DNA from: Opisthorchis felineus | Lineage: Eukaryota; Platyhelminthes; Trematoda; Opisthorchiida; Opisthorchiidae | Direction: 5' to 3' | NCBI GenBank assembly: GCA_004794785.1 | Contig: SJOL01007002.1 | Span: 214,600-278,599 of the forward strand | Length of the DNA: 64,000 nucleotides | Shown: positions 24,701 through 39,700 of the stretch, piece by piece | How the letters are laid out: every line of letters begins with the position of its first letter | How positions within the stretch are numbered: the stretch's first letter is position 1 | Program-made: the position numbers and the translations under genes | The notes under the pieces: generated by a model | The model's database searches: none | Seen by the model: only the letters and a program-made list of their open reading frames with translations | Told to the model about the DNA's origin: nothing

Positions 24701-27700
24701 GGATTGCGAGAGGATGGGAAAAGTCGCACAGTATTTTCATCAGTTTAAGAGATGTCGTGAAAAGTTTGAGCATTTTGTACCCCAGCAGTACCTCAAGGTT
24801 TTATTGAGTGTGCGAGAATTATATGTGGAACGGGGGCAGGACAATTTGGACATTACATTTGAACATTACTATTACATATATCCTATAAAGCTAAGTATTT
24901 GACTCAAGAGCCACTCGGTTGTCCCATGAACCCCACCCCGCCTCCCGAGTAGGGACCGATGGGACCGATCTGACTAGGTCACACGGGTAACATTTATTGG
25001 GAGAGGTCACCACAATATTTCGCTGAGGGAAATAATTTCGACTAGCCAAAATACTCGTACTATAGCATACCTCACAGTATACAATACAAGTACAGTTTAC
25101 ACTCGGTCCATACACTTGGCCAAGAGGTGACCTGATATTTTAGCGTCTTACACCGCCCTGATGTTTCACTCTGCAGGCGCAAAGCGATGAAATCCACTGA
25201 ATTGAGGACAACGTGGAATGATAAATTCACATTCAGCAACCGTCTGCACAATCATCAAGCTGCAAGCTAAACGAGCCTGCTGTTTTTCAACGATTTAACT
25301 GAGTACGATTTTGTTGCTTGTGCACTGCTTCCTGAATCTTCGCCCGGTGTCAAAACGTCCATCATGAGCTTCCCATAATAGCCTTTTGAACTCCGTCTGC
25401 ACCAGGGAGTTAAGAGACAATATCCTAATATAGATTTGTTAGGGAGTATCATCACATTCGTTTTCACTCACCATAGGACCTGGCACGCCTGGTGGTCCTT
25501 GCTGTGAGTGAGCATCTAAAACACACGGGTAGCCGTCTGGACCACGTGGACCGGGTTGACCTTTGTCGCCTTTCTGACCTTCAATCGTGATTGCCGAGGC
25601 TGGGCGACCCGGGGGACCCATTCGGCCTTGGACGCCCTTGAAGCCCTTCAAGAAGACAGATGTAACAGACAAAATCAATAAGGGAAGGTAGTGCCAATGA
25701 AAAGATGCATTTGTCTGCACGCGCTAGAAAGTTGAATATATTGGTGATAATGAGCGAATGATACGTAGGTAAACTTCCAGGGCCATAATGAACGGTTTGG
25801 AATAGAAGAACGCCGGTGGCCCCAGTTTTCAGCTAGTTTGACTAAGTGTAAAGAGCCTGGCGCGACAGAATTTTTGGAAGCATGATACTCCAGCGGAAAT
25901 CCCCTCATCCAAAACGTCAGACTGGAAGCAGTTCACAAAGCACCACAAATAAAGATCATCAGACGGATCTGACGGCCCAGCGGAACCGAAAACCAGCCGA
26001 ACGACCTAGTCGACAGGGACTAGCGCGCAAAGCTCACAAAGTACGAATCAGAGAAGTCAACCTCAAAGGTCACCTGCCAGCTGACCAATCAGAGCACCGA
26101 TTGGTGGTTGTCCCCCGAACACAAGGTTCCTTGTGGCTGCAGCTTTCCAAAGTCTACAAAATCCTTATTCAACAGTGACTGTAAACGATCGCGATCCGGT
26201 ATCAACTGACACTTCGAAAACGATGAAGCCTCAATCTTAAAACAAATCTCGGATTTTCAGCATACATTAACTACCTTGGTGGGAGGAAATCATATTTGCA
26301 GTATACCGATTTTTCTACGGACGGTGTGGTAGCATTTGGATGACCTTCAGTAAGTACAAGTTAATAGTACCTCCAAAACTTTCGTCGCCTTATCCAAACA
26401 CGCTTTTCTCATTGCTTGCCATATTTTATGTCTGTGACATTTTTTCGGTATACATTGCGACACCAACCAATCCACAGTATTGAAAGAGTTGTTTCTCATT
26501 CATGTTAGTCCGTGGAAGTCAAAATGACCTCTCGGCTTATATGAAGTCGCTTTGCCCGTTTCGTCCATATTTTGGTTGTATTGCAGGCTTAAAACTCTAC
26601 AGGACAGCTGGCACATTGGAAAAGCTTGGTTTTACCGTGAGCCTTCTAGCTATCAACGGCCTATTACAGTTGGAAACTGGTTGGGCTAAACTAACCAACT
26701 GGGGCTTTGAGATGCAAGAAAGTCGGTTATGTCATAAGTGGGAAACTTTCTCTACAATTTGGTTTTTATGCTCAGTATTGCCAAACAAATGAAGTTGTGA
26801 TTTTCTCTTCCAACTGTTCTGAACAAATCGAAGGGCGGTTTTACCATAGTCATGCAAAATGTGGGCGCTATGCAGTAAAAAGAAATCAGAATACCTTAAC
26901 AGAGGGTCCCATCGGTCCGGGGTCACCCCTTGGTCCTTTTTCGCCCATATCGCCCTGAAATAATGGAAGAACAAGGTTGTAAGTCTAACAGAGTGATTGA
27001 GTGTCATCTGAATTTTCTACACACTTATAGGACGAAATCTCGATTGAAAAGTCAAATTTTTGTTATTGGTTGGTACTCGCTATCTGTGCAAGGGTGCTCC
27101 CGGTATATGCAAACTTGCCATCGGATACGAAACCTGTTAACTGCGGAAGAGAGAACCAAGATCAAGTCAAACAAATAAGGCGTGCACGACTAAATGACCA
27201 ATTGTTACACGTGCGTCATATAGTGCATATCAGGCAAGGTCATTTGCTCACGGCCAGTCTGGGTCAATCGACAGATGTCACCAAAGGTACATACATGATC
27301 TAGTTACACGGATGTCGGTCTAGCTGACCGCCATATAGTTGTACTACAAGCTGGTAGCAACCATCAATCTTTTTGGCATGCTGACGACTTTCTAACCGTC
27401 CGCTGACATTCATCATCCCCCGAGATTTAAGGCGAGTAAGTGGAGATCCAGCGCAAATCGTTTGTGGCCTTATCTATCCTGCCTGAGAAACCGTCCGCTT
27501 AGTTTGATTTGACAAATAACCCGGAAACTGACGATCTGTATTCGTGGATTGACTTCCTTCGAGTTCAGTGATCCTACAACGGGAGTTGAAGTATCAAATG
27601 ACAGATCTTGCAGTGAAGCGGGTGATATTGATCGTTTTGGCCTCCATGAACAGTAGGAGTGAAGGCGTAGGAGATGGCTTAGTTAACCGTTGATTTTCCC

Positions 27701-30700
27701 GGTTTTCATTTGCCATAAATGTGTGAACTGCTCTTCATAGTTGAGTCCATGGGTACTTTCAAACTTGTCGAAAAATTTGATGCTCCAACCGCACGACCAT
27801 AACACTGCTTTACACTAATATCAGTGTGGCTACAACGAAATCGATGGGTAAAGGTGGGGTATGCTTATCATTTCTTTCCAAAAAAGTGCAAAGCAAAAAA
27901 GCCGCATTTCATTAGCAAGGATTTCTCGATGAGCGAGTGGAGGTGGCTCGCTGAAAATAACAGAAAACTGCTTTCAAAACGTACTTTTTGTCCAGCTGGT
28001 CCAGGTGGTCCGTACACACCCTGTAAAATGAATGTGGCAAACAAATTGCGGTTGACTCAGTTGGTAAGGCACTCTTCCCATTGGTTCGTATGGATTACAA
28101 ACATAGATTTGAAGAAAAGTGTACGAATCTTACATCGGTCGAGTTTAAGGATAACGGTGTCTACTGGGAAGAAAATAAGTTAAATGCAACTCGTACGAGT
28201 TCCGTTCCCCCCGGCAGACAAACTCTGTGGAGCCGCGTCCGCAGCGCTTCGAAAGTCAGAGGATTACAGATAAGGAAGAGAAAATTTACCGCCAAAATGT
28301 TCAACTCATTGAGACTGGTATCCGAAATACAGCTCGCGTTATCCTATCAGCATGGAGAAACAGGTCGATTAAGCTTGGACAAGGTCTCAATCAGATAAGT
28401 TGAGGTTGAGCACATTCAGGAAGTGCTGAGAAGAAATGGCTACCTTAATTGTTTCAACAAAACTCAGTGAGGCCATCCAAATGAAAACCTATAAACTATT
28501 TAGACGAATCTACAGATACCGTAAGGATACTCTGAGCACATGTACTATTCCAGAAATACTATATTTCGACTAGACGAACAAGGGACTCTGTATATGCGGA
28601 TGACCAAACTGATTATTACGGTTCTTCGGTTGCTAGGCCAGATAACTAGGTGAAATTAGTAAACAGCAACGCGTACGAGTAGCCGAACACGCATGTGTTC
28701 AAACCCGAAGTACCGCTCAGCCGCATAAGCTAGAAAAGAATTGATAGTTACACTCCATGCCCTGTCAAAGAGCCACGTTGTACGCTTTGATCAAGTGGAA
28801 ATAAACTACGCCAACCTAAAACCGTACACAGAACATCGCTGTGGAGAAACCTTAGCTACACGTTCTTCTTCTGGATGTGGCAACCGAACAGATGGCCACC
28901 AACTGTCTGAGGTCTGAATAGGACTGATAAATGTCAAAAATCATGAACACGCACATGTAAGCGTTGCTACATCACCCTAAACGCAGTGAGCACATCGAGG
29001 CCTGAACCGGATCAATTAGAGCAGCGCATAGCATTTTAATTGCTCCGGTGGCACGTGTTCCCTTGTTTCTGTGATATCGATCACTTCGCTCCTGAAGAAA
29101 TTTACTGGAACCGTTGGGCAATGAGACTCCGCTCAAAAGTAGTGTGTTCTTCCCTAACATAAGCCACCAACCCGTTGAACAGGAAGCAAAGAAGTTCCAT
29201 CAAACGCTAATGAACTTTGCCAGAATCCACTGAATTATCCGAAGGTTTCTAGCGCTTATCCGATGTTTGCTACAGGGACAATCCAATGCACCGTTTGGAA
29301 GAAATGTAAGAAATATGCTTCAAACTCAGTAAAACAAGAACCCCCAGCAAAACCAGAGCTGAGATGGCGACCAGAGCCGCGAATCATTGGTTACTTTGTA
29401 GGGTAACCATATTAAGGTTACTGCTGTCACTAAAAGACAAGTATTGGGGAATGCAATGCCCCTATTTTGGTAGTTGTTATCGTGAACTGATTCGACTTTG
29501 TCTGGGTTCGTCTCTACTCGCCGCAAGCGGACAAACAAGGAAATAAATCGGAGTGGTATTCACAAATGTAGTCACTAGATTTATCATACAAGCGGAATAA
29601 CATTACATATGTAAATTGCCTCCCAAATCAAGCCACCGAATCTGTCAAAGACACTCCGTTATATCCAAAACTTAATCGTAAACCATTCAGCTAGGCTACT
29701 GAAAATTTCCATCCAGTTTTGCATGTGCCCATGACACCACTTTTGGGCTGTAAAGAAGTCCCTCAGGCATATGGTAATTGAAAATGTATACAAGAGTTTC
29801 TGATCTGCTTCCAATGTTGCAATCTTTCGAAGTTAAACTGTGTCATAAAATAAACAACTAAATACTCGCCTTCATTTGTGTGCATAATCTTAAAAGAGCA
29901 CTATTAAACCATAGTTCTATAGCGAAGATCTCGTCGAAGACGCACCGAAATTTATTCATTCGGGCATTGGAAATATCGCAAAAATACCCATCATCCGTAG
30001 GGCAGGAACGGTTATGCTGAGCCCAAGTTGCACGCATGCTGATGAATTTGTGCGAAAAATTAAGCGATGGTCCAAAAACTATGACATCGTTTGCTGAGCT
30101 GTATTGCGGAAAGTAATAAGTAGTATTCAACACATGCACTACACATACGCAGAAATTCGAATTTTCGCCAGAAATACTTGAGAAAAGTCCACTATTAGCT
30201 CAGCGCGTACTTGGATAAAAGTGTACCTTTATTAATTAATAGCGGTCCCACAGTTTTGGGTGTGACACATAGTCACAGGAAGTGTCATTAACATGGATAT
30301 TGCATGACATGATTCACGGAACCGGCTGTTTCACCGAATCTAAATGGCAATCACTGTGTTCTAAAGCTACATATTGTATTTTTATCAATATAGTACTGAG
30401 GCCTGCATTGTTTGGTCAAAGGCACACGTGGAGCTATTCACAAATCCAGTGAACCACAGTGAAGAGAAAGTATTTACTTCCAACCAATATCACCGTTTAC
30501 GGAACCGATTCTGTCTGTCAAGGGTGTTTTCCAGAGATAACTTCCAGGTCACAGCTAATCATCCTTGACAGTTCAGTCTAAAATCGGACGCATGGATTCA
30601 CGTTGCACAAACGCCTACTTTGATACAATTTGGAAAACGGTTTACAACTCCAGGGAGGTGTTCACGGTTCAACCGTGTCCTAAGGGTTTCTAGTTTTAAG

Positions 30701-33700
30701 TGATACAAAAGTTTTCGTGGAACCCAGTCCAGCCAGAGTCTACTGGTTAAATAATGTAATAAATAATCGTTCGGCTGTAGCAACCTTTCGGTGCCTAACT
30801 TTCATGCCACCGGAAGGAAGCACGAGGGCTGGGATACTGCCAGGCCACCCAAGCCTAGACAGGGGAAGTCGAGAAGGAGAGGTCGGGTTCGAACCACGGA
30901 CCCTCCGGTCAGTAAGTTAGCGCCTTAACCACTGAGCCATCTCGCCCCCGGAGTCCACTGGGAAGGACTACAAAGCATAGTAAATTTGTGGGTTCTGGTC
31001 CAAGTCTTTTCACGTCTACTGGCCATTGTTTACTTCGCTTATTGTCCTTCGGACAGATTCTACTGTCCGAGTTCCATTTTTGCCAAGTCCATTGGAAATC
31101 AAGTCAGTAGCCACCAGGCGAGCGCGCGGTAAACCAGCAGTTCCATTTGGCATTGGTGTGCAGATACTCTTTGTACTGTTTGTACCCATAATGAAGGCAG
31201 CTGAAAGAAAAAATGGACATACTTTTCCACCTGGTGTGAAGTAGATGACCTGTCCAGGTTGGCCTTTTGGACCCTGTCGACCCAAGGGTCCGGGTAAACC
31301 CTTGAATCCGAAATTTCCGGGTGGTCCAGGAATGCCATTTTCACCCTGAAATTGAATAGTAATACGTTTGGAGGCAAAAAAATGAGCTAATGGAAAAAAG
31401 TACTTAAAGGCATGATATTTTGTATATGATCTCACTTCCGGAGGCATACTTCGACACGTTGCCCAGGTATGTTTATTTTAATGCCGTCCACGGGTGTGGG
31501 AACCGTATTCGTGATGTTGCTCCTCAAGGACAGAGGGCTCCTTCGCACTAGATCCTTACACTTCCCAGTTCTTTCCCTTCTTCTTTTGAGGGTTCTTTTT
31601 CCATGTTTATGTGGCAGCTAAGCGTCAGTATATGTTGCCAGTGCATTGCTTTCAGTGATCAGTGGTGCTGATGAACACTTCAATGGTAAAAGCCTTGGAA
31701 TTCTACACATCTCATGGTTGAAAATTTAACTGCTGACTGAGAGGTCGACGATTTGAGCCTGCCACTACTTTAGATATCTTAGCACTGACTGATCTCTCAT
31801 GAATGTTTTGAGTTGCATGGGATCCGTGTGTCCCGAAATGGGGCGGCTGGACACTCTAATTTAGATGATTGTTACATGTCTACCCTCAGTCGAAGCAACG
31901 TTAGATCGATCGGGTGAGGCCAGGTGCATTAGTCCAGTCCGTGTTTGAACGCATGCCTGGTTCGTACAAGAAAGAGGTCTAATAACTTGGTTCTTTCAGC
32001 TTTGTAGGGTAAGTTTTGGGCCTTTTTGTCTTAACTAGTAAATAGAGAAGCAGCTGATGGGTGGTTTTTTTTGGGTGGTTTCAAAACCAAGATTTCGGGA
32101 GGTTTTGAAGCTGCAATTTCGCGCGTCCAATTTATTGACGATGGTCGCAATATTTGCAATATTTGAAGTTGCATTCACATCCTACTAATTTGAACAGTTC
32201 TACTCCTGTCATGATGCCATTATTTTTGTTGGCCAACATCAAACGGAAGAACCACTGGATTCGAGTTTCGTTGCTATTGCACTTTATCAGCAGTGCGAAT
32301 CCCTCGCCTTGCCCGGAACTAAAACTCAGAAATCTGAAAAACAAGGCGAGAATACACTAAACGAACCCGAACTGTCACACCTTAACAGGTGAATAGGTTC
32401 AGGCTTCAGCCAGCTTGCCAAAAGTTTAGAATGTACTATCATGTAACAGCACGGCTAGTAAACATTACTTGAAAACTCATGAAAGAACATTTTCATACAA
32501 AAGGGCACCGGATGGCCAGGTCCAACTGTTTGTCTTATATTTGAAGTTGATGGGGGGATTCAACTGGCTCACCACTCCCCAACCCATCTCTAAGTGGCGT
32601 TTCTCTGTTAGACGCATTGTGTTGTCTCAGACTTGATCTTGGAACCTCAGGTATGTTCTCAACTATCTAACCTTTTGTTAAGTCCTTGTCAGAAAAAAAG
32701 ATGTTTTATGAATGCCCACAAAAACGCCGTAAATTCCGGAGGAAATTAACTAATAATTATATATTTCAGGCTATGGAGAAATTCTATTACGCTTACCTCG
32801 GTTCCTATCATTTTGGTTGTTCGTGATAGTTCAATATCGTTTAAGGCAAAATAACACCCGGAGGCCATAAACATTAGACCAGAATTAAGCTGTGTTGAAC
32901 AGATGCGTATATTTGTCCCCATGTGTTCTGTTTTCGCTCCAGGCGATTACCAAAAAACAGATAATCCATTTGCTGGCAACACGTTTCGAACGGAGGAGAG
33001 GGACGTATGAAAGCTGGTCGCATCTAAGTTTCAGTCTGGTAAGTTCTAGCATTAAAAAGACTAAACCGTGGTCCCTATGTCATCTACCAGACTGGTTACT
33101 ATTTATAAGGTCCCTGGAAACTCTCCGATAATTTTCTACGGATTTCACCTCTTTGAATGTCATCCTTGAAAAGAAGATGCATTTGGAAATCCGGCTATCC
33201 CCATTCTAGTCTAAAACTGTACGCTTGTGTCCGTGAAGGCAATGTGGACTTTTCGAGAGTTGCAACCAAGCCCATGCCGGATTATGGATGAAGCTTACTT
33301 CTTCCCTCATCGTATCGCTACTCCCTTAAACCTTTATAACTGGTTTAGACTCAGTTATTCGGAAAAGAAGACGATTAAACGAACGTACCGGATCACCGTA
33401 GCAACCAATATCTCCTTTATCACCTTTTTCGCCCATTAGTCCTGGATAGCCCTGAAAAATTATGGGAAAGCAAGTGCGATTAGTTGCATGAGGGCTGAAA
33501 AAAGTGGCTACCGTTGAATAACATTCATGAATTCATGACCATGTGTTCAGACAGCCGTTAAGCCATCAACTTGTTTTTCAAAGATACACTCCCTCTTTAT
33601 TACAAGGGATCCATCCTCATTCTGAACAAGATAAAAAAACTTAGGAAATAGTCAACTCGTGGAAATAAGCGCTAACCTTGGAGTGGTTTGAGAATCGTAT

Positions 33701-36700
33701 CGATTTTTCACGTGCCTGCCTATCCGCTAGTCGCACAAATTAATTGTACTATAGGATTTGCAAACAGACTAACTCAGTGACATGGTTGGCATAAACGCTT
33801 ATCTTCGGCCTACGATTCCGGATGACTCAACCGCAGAGAGCTGAAGTCACCCTATCAGTTTCTTATTGCTGTGCTCGCAGAATTCATGTATGCATGTGGA
33901 TGAATTTCTAGTTTGCTTTCTTCTGCTTTAGTCATGAATATCCTTGAAAATTTTCTCCTATCGTTGCGGTACTACAACCACATTACCAGTGATTTAATAG
34001 AAACACTTTTTTTGGTCGATTAAGTTTTGATGAAAAACGAGAATGTTTCTTTGATTTTTCGCTATTTTAGGAAGCAGTTGTTGCTATACTTGCATCCTTC
34101 ATGTTCTGATCAAATGGGTCTCCTACAGTTTGTCTGAGCAGCATTTTGCAGCAAAAACGATGTGGCTCCCCGTAGGATAGGCCTCTTGTGAATAGTTGGA
34201 TTCCACTGTAGGAGTGAGAGAGTTCATTGCAACAAAATTTAGCTTTGGTCTGTTCCAAGTGGACTTGTCAAGAAGAGGACAACCAGACATACCGAAATAG
34301 AATGATCATTCATGTATTGGTTGAAATCCAAATCCCAGAAGTCAAAATAAACACATACCGAAAGTCCATGCTGTCCGTGGTAGCCTGGAGGACCTTGGGG
34401 ACCCTAAAATGGCAATTAAAAGGAACGGAAGCACACGATAATCTTTCTGTTTCTCAAAAGGGACTCTCGAAGCACCACCTTGTTTGTTAGTGCGGAGGGA
34501 GCGAATGGAAATGCTGTGATCTCAAAACAAATCGATAGATAGAAAACAGTGCTCAACATTGGAGAGGATCAATATTAGGATTCATACATAACAGGAATAC
34601 CGTACAGAGAAGTTGCTTGTGGTGCAAGACTACCTGGAACTCTAGTTCCATTGTGTGCATCGTATTGTCATCTTTAATGTAGTAGTGGCTAGTGGGATCT
34701 TTTAAGTATTCCTCTCCCTAGGTAAGGATTTGTCAAATGGACGACAAGACGAGGTATTCGTTTTTGGGTGGAATAGTTCCGATTCACTACTGATGGACAC
34801 GGTATGCACTATTCTAAATCATCGCCATGTTAAACTCTCGGAAAGATTGCTTTGATCAGTACATGTTATCTTTAGCCAAAAGCCGGCTAGTTTGTTGTTT
34901 ATACAATGTTAAACGTCCCCACCACGGGAAAACAACGAATTGCGGTAGATTCCATGCGGAATAGGCCGAAATCACGACAAGAAGTCGAAATGCTTATATC
35001 AGGAGAGAGATTAATGGAAGGACGTAATTGTCTTCGGTTTTTACTGAAAAAATGTGGTCAGCCTCATGTGGCCTTTGTAGACCCATTGACTCCCGGAGGT
35101 TTCCCCCTTTAAGGGTGCTAAAACAGCATATTAAAAAATTTCCTGCTCGTGTAATAAATCTTACGGAGATTGTAGGATGACCTCATGTTTCTGAACGAAT
35201 GAAGCCCGGTCGCGCCAAAAGAACCCACCTTATTTGGAAGTGCTGTTCAATCGTAAGTAATCCAAATTGAATAAGTTAAGATAACTTTCTAATCTCGGAC
35301 AGATCCCTCAGTCAAGCGGCAAGCATCAAACGCCTGAAGTGAACCCTTGTAAACGTGGCTATAATCTCAGTGCAGGGGATACTGAAATTACCGTCCACTC
35401 TCCATTATCCCCGTTCAGGGTATATCAAAATGATGTTTAGGTGCACGAAGAATGTTCTGTGTGAGCTAGTTAGTTTTGTCGCTTCATTTTGTGGGGCTTT
35501 CGTGTCCACAATTGCTTACTTATTTACTGTACCAGTTAAATAAACGCAGTATTGTTGATTGTGAGACGATTTGGGAATTTCCAACTGGGATTTTATCCTT
35601 AAAACAGAGCCAATCTACCAACAACTTATAAGTAGTCCAAAAAAGAAAGAATAATTCCCTGACCGGTGAAACTTCCATCTGAGACTATCATAAGTGACAG
35701 ATTCAGTTGGATTCCAGTGAGTCTCCCGTCAAAACCAAATTGGTTTGCAGATGGGTGGATAAGTCGAATTTCATTAGAGAATTTGTCACTCGAGGAGCTA
35801 GTCAGCAAGTGACCAGGTGATATGGATTCCTTGACTGAAAGATGAGTGGTGCTCTATCCTATCTTGGTTCGAGCTGGTCACACTGTTGATCAGCCGCTCG
35901 TCGCCGAACGGTTGCATTCAAACTACTAGCTAGGAGGTCTAGAGTTCGGAAGTGTCTGGAGTTTCGTGAGGTGCGCACTGCTGATGTTTCCAAGTAAGAA
36001 TAAAACAGCAGTACAGTGCTTCCTGGCTTTCAGCATAGACTAGCTTCGCTTACACGGCAGAATCCCAATCGGAAGTGCGGTGCTAACCATAAACCCTTCA
36101 AGCGTGAATATTTTTGTTCCTCTCAACGAGCGTGCAAAGTAGTGATTTTTTTTCGCGGTTGCTATGGTAAGAACCAGTTTCGATTACGGGTACACCTAAC
36201 AACAACAAGCGACATTGAAAACCCGTGTGATGTCATTAGTTAAGCGATATCTGGCTGAAAAAGTTGAAACACTGACCAACTCATTAGCTGAGCCAATCTC
36301 CTGCTTGAACAATCTTTGTGTAAGTTTTCGATGATATCTTCCTTTGTTGCTTTCGACTCGCGTTTCGCAGATAGTCGTCCAGGTGGAAACAAACCTAAAT
36401 GATTCGTATTTCTTACGCTGGAATGAGGCCGAACCGACTTTCGATGAAATGGACTCCTGATTATTAATGCAAGTGGTTGGAATTTTCTCTCTACACTTAC
36501 TATACAGCGAAGCAATGGACTGGCTGAATGCACAGTCTTTTGTTTGTCCTGTGAGTAGTATTTGATCCGGAGAACTCTCCGTTGAGAACCAACCAAATTA
36601 CACTGTAGTACGAACACCAGAGAAACTCAGCTTCCACACATTCGCAGCAAAAGTTGGGAGATAGTCAACATCGAGACAGGTATAAGGTAATGACAACTTT

Positions 36701-39700
36701 AGAGATTTGCGTAAAGATCGCCATGTGTTTATGGTCGCACAACAGGGGCAGCCGATCCCTCAAACTGAACTGCTTCAGATATGTAAGAAAACTTTTCTTT
36801 ACTATACCCAGTTCCGCATATCACTTTGCAGTCCACCGGTCCACACGCAAAACCAGCACGTTGGAAATGTTTGAAGACCCCACCAGCTTGTCTGCATTCA
36901 CTATTCAGATACCACACTCTATCAATCATAGAACTGACGTGCGGATAGGCATCTGGTGGCTGTTAGATGCGGAAGGCAAGGTAACCCGATCTCCAACCTA
37001 AACAATCACGCCCGTACAGAGTGGACCAGAGTTAGGAAAACTTAAAAAATGGTAGGGCGCATGAGATAGCTATCAATAGGGGAAACTGGAAGCACCGAAG
37101 CCGGTTGAAGATAGTTTGCATACTGTGAAGAAGATGTCTACCCAAGGGTTGTTTGGCTTTTATTTGAAAGAAGTCCTTACACGCGTTTTCGATATATTTC
37201 GATGCATAAAAATTTGATGGGCTGGGAGATGGCGAATTTAGTAACCGACAGAGGACACAGAAGCTGTGGTTGGATCAATGGGACACCAAATTTTACCTGA
37301 GTATGCTTGTACAGCTCTGAAAATTGTCAGTCAAAAGACGTAGTTCAATGAGCTGTGGCTATTCTGACCTCTTCAGCACTTACCCGTTCCCCTTTGAATC
37401 CTTGTCTTCCCAACTGACCAGAGTAACCCTTCTCACCCTTTGTTCCTTGAAATCCAACAATTCCAGGATCCCCAACCGGACCGGGTTCACCAGGAGGACC
37501 TAGAGGACCAGGAGCTCCCTAAAAAAACGGACGAATGTATGGCTGAAATTATAATCTCACCGTCTTAAAAGTTTGGAAGAATGAAAACTTTTGGCGCATT
37601 GCAGAGAATGCTGCAAACAGATGGGAACCTATTAAACTTGTTCAAGGCTGCATTCATGAGTACAACTTTTGCTACAAGCTAACTTCATTTACGCTGTAGA
37701 ATAAAATTGAACGTAAGAATTCCATGGTATCGAGGAATCTCATAGGGCACAGGATTCTCCCTAATTTATGTTAAATAATTTTGAGGGACTTTAGATGAAC
37801 CTGGTTCGCATAGACCAGTCCTTTAGGCGGAATTATCATTACATCAGCTCATGATCCTACTGATCCTACTTCAACCGTTACCACTTCAGCTAGAAATTTG
37901 GTTCACTTTCCCGTCCACCTACTCGATCAATTCGACTCGAATTGCGAAGTCTAACCTTCCTTCCTTCCTTGCCATCTACAAGTACCACACCTGCGACATT
38001 CTGAATGAGTTTACTATTCCATACTTCAACTGAGTGCGTCACAACTAACAAAAAATCACATACCCCTGTTTCGTTATTGGCACTGAGTGCAGTTCAACCA
38101 GAATCCAACTTACCACCATCCCTTTCGGTCCAATGCAAGTACATTTGTCTGGAGTGCATACTTGTTGACACCGCAACCGTTCGTAATAGTCGTATTGCTA
38201 AAACGTAAGCATAGTCAAGTTTAGTGTCTAAATCCCTCGGGGCCAATGAGGTGCATATGAACTAAACATTTCTAAACTACTCAAAAGCGGCTGGTATATC
38301 ACAATGTGTATCACTACTTGGTATCACGCTAACTTGGGTAAATGAGCTTATGGGACGCAGGAGAGAACAGTATCGATGTTAACAGACGTCATATCGAGAG
38401 CTGGGATATCATCTCACTTACGGAAGCACCCAGAAGATTTGGGAGTTCTGTGGAATATACAACATAAACCCCATTATTTCATTCCGGTTACAACACCATG
38501 TGAATCGACAATTGTGGGACCAAAATCGGCTGAATCCAAGTAAACTAGGTGAACTGGATTGATAGACCCTTCCGGCTGTCACTGGAAATGTCACTCTGGA
38601 TACGACTGAAGAATCCACACACTGACGTGTAAGTCAACCCAACCACCTCGTTGTTTAGAGGACTAAATGACATTGAACGAAAAATGTGTTGTGCCGCTGT
38701 TGTCTGACGGGTATATTTTACATAAACATACCAACTATGATGAAGAGATACTCAATCTATAAAGAGTCTACGCACGTAAAGGCTCGCTGTGTGAGTGTCG
38801 GCAAGTAAAACAGGCCTGTCAAACAACCATTTGGCAGAATTGGATCCTGAGTGGATGGTAACTGGTTGGAATGGAGCCGGAGTCTAAAACCTTTAGCTAC
38901 TGAAAAGTCTTGACCAGTATGGAGGAAATCACTCAGGTTATAAGCCGTCTACTGACGAGACATCCGAGGTGCAGCCTGAGGTGGAACAACATAATAAGGT
39001 AGTCAGGCGTTTCAATCGGTAGTTTGAGGCTCGTGAGTCTTTAGGTCATTTCTTCTCAAGGGTCATTCAATTCCACAAAGTACTAGCCTGAGTATCAACA
39101 AAGTGGGAACTGATGAACACCCAGAACCACAGTACAGGGTCTAACAACCTACGCAGTAGCTAATGGTGAAAGGAGGAAAGCCCTACGCTGCGGAGTTGTT
39201 TATCAGAAAAACGCTAACTACACAATCACAGACTATTGGACACGAAAGTCAAACTCTCATTTGCACGTTGTTTTCAAAAACGGAATATCCGTCTTCTTCT
39301 TGAACTCTCCTGGATATTCATTGACTATCAAGCAATTGCAAACGAAAACTGCAAAGTAGTTCCACAAATTCCGTAATAAATCCTACCTTCCATTAGATCA
39401 AGGCGGAGTTACGAGAACACACATACTACTCGCATGTCTCATCAGTAGTATCCACCGTTACACTGGTAGAGTAGTAGCCTAGTTATCGGGATGTATTGTT
39501 GGAACGTATATGGGTATAAGCAACAACGTGAGAATAACGAAACACACACGAAATATATACTATCATTTATGATATGCTTCAAATGAATGTGCTGCATAAA
39601 GGCCAATTCATGTTTCAATTGGCATGGTATTCGAGATATCGCAGTGGATTTTCTGGACGTAGAACATTAATTATGCCTTTAATGGAAAGTCTTGCGGCTC

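Larger units (their letters stand above)
34404..37383 (-). other. Intron 3
   Basis: 2,980 nt; holds a single arm of the palindromic family (35,690-35,790) and a family A SINE (35,870-36,070). No exon seen. Confidence 0.7.

Noticed and set aside
24447..24902. 151-codon plus-strand frame in intron 9
   Set aside because: Its C-terminal half resembles the composite repeat at 19,445-19,680, so it is better explained as decayed repeat sequence.
24905..24972. Minus-strand [14 protein letters not shown] stretch after an acceptor-like tag, possible extra collagen exon in intron 9
   Set aside because: The Gly-X-Y pattern breaks at once, no good donor follows, and exons 9 and 10 already join in perfect register (GPM-GPPGERG).
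34906..35112. 68-codon plus-strand frame in intron 3
   Set aside because: Length within chance, no splice borders, no recognised domain.
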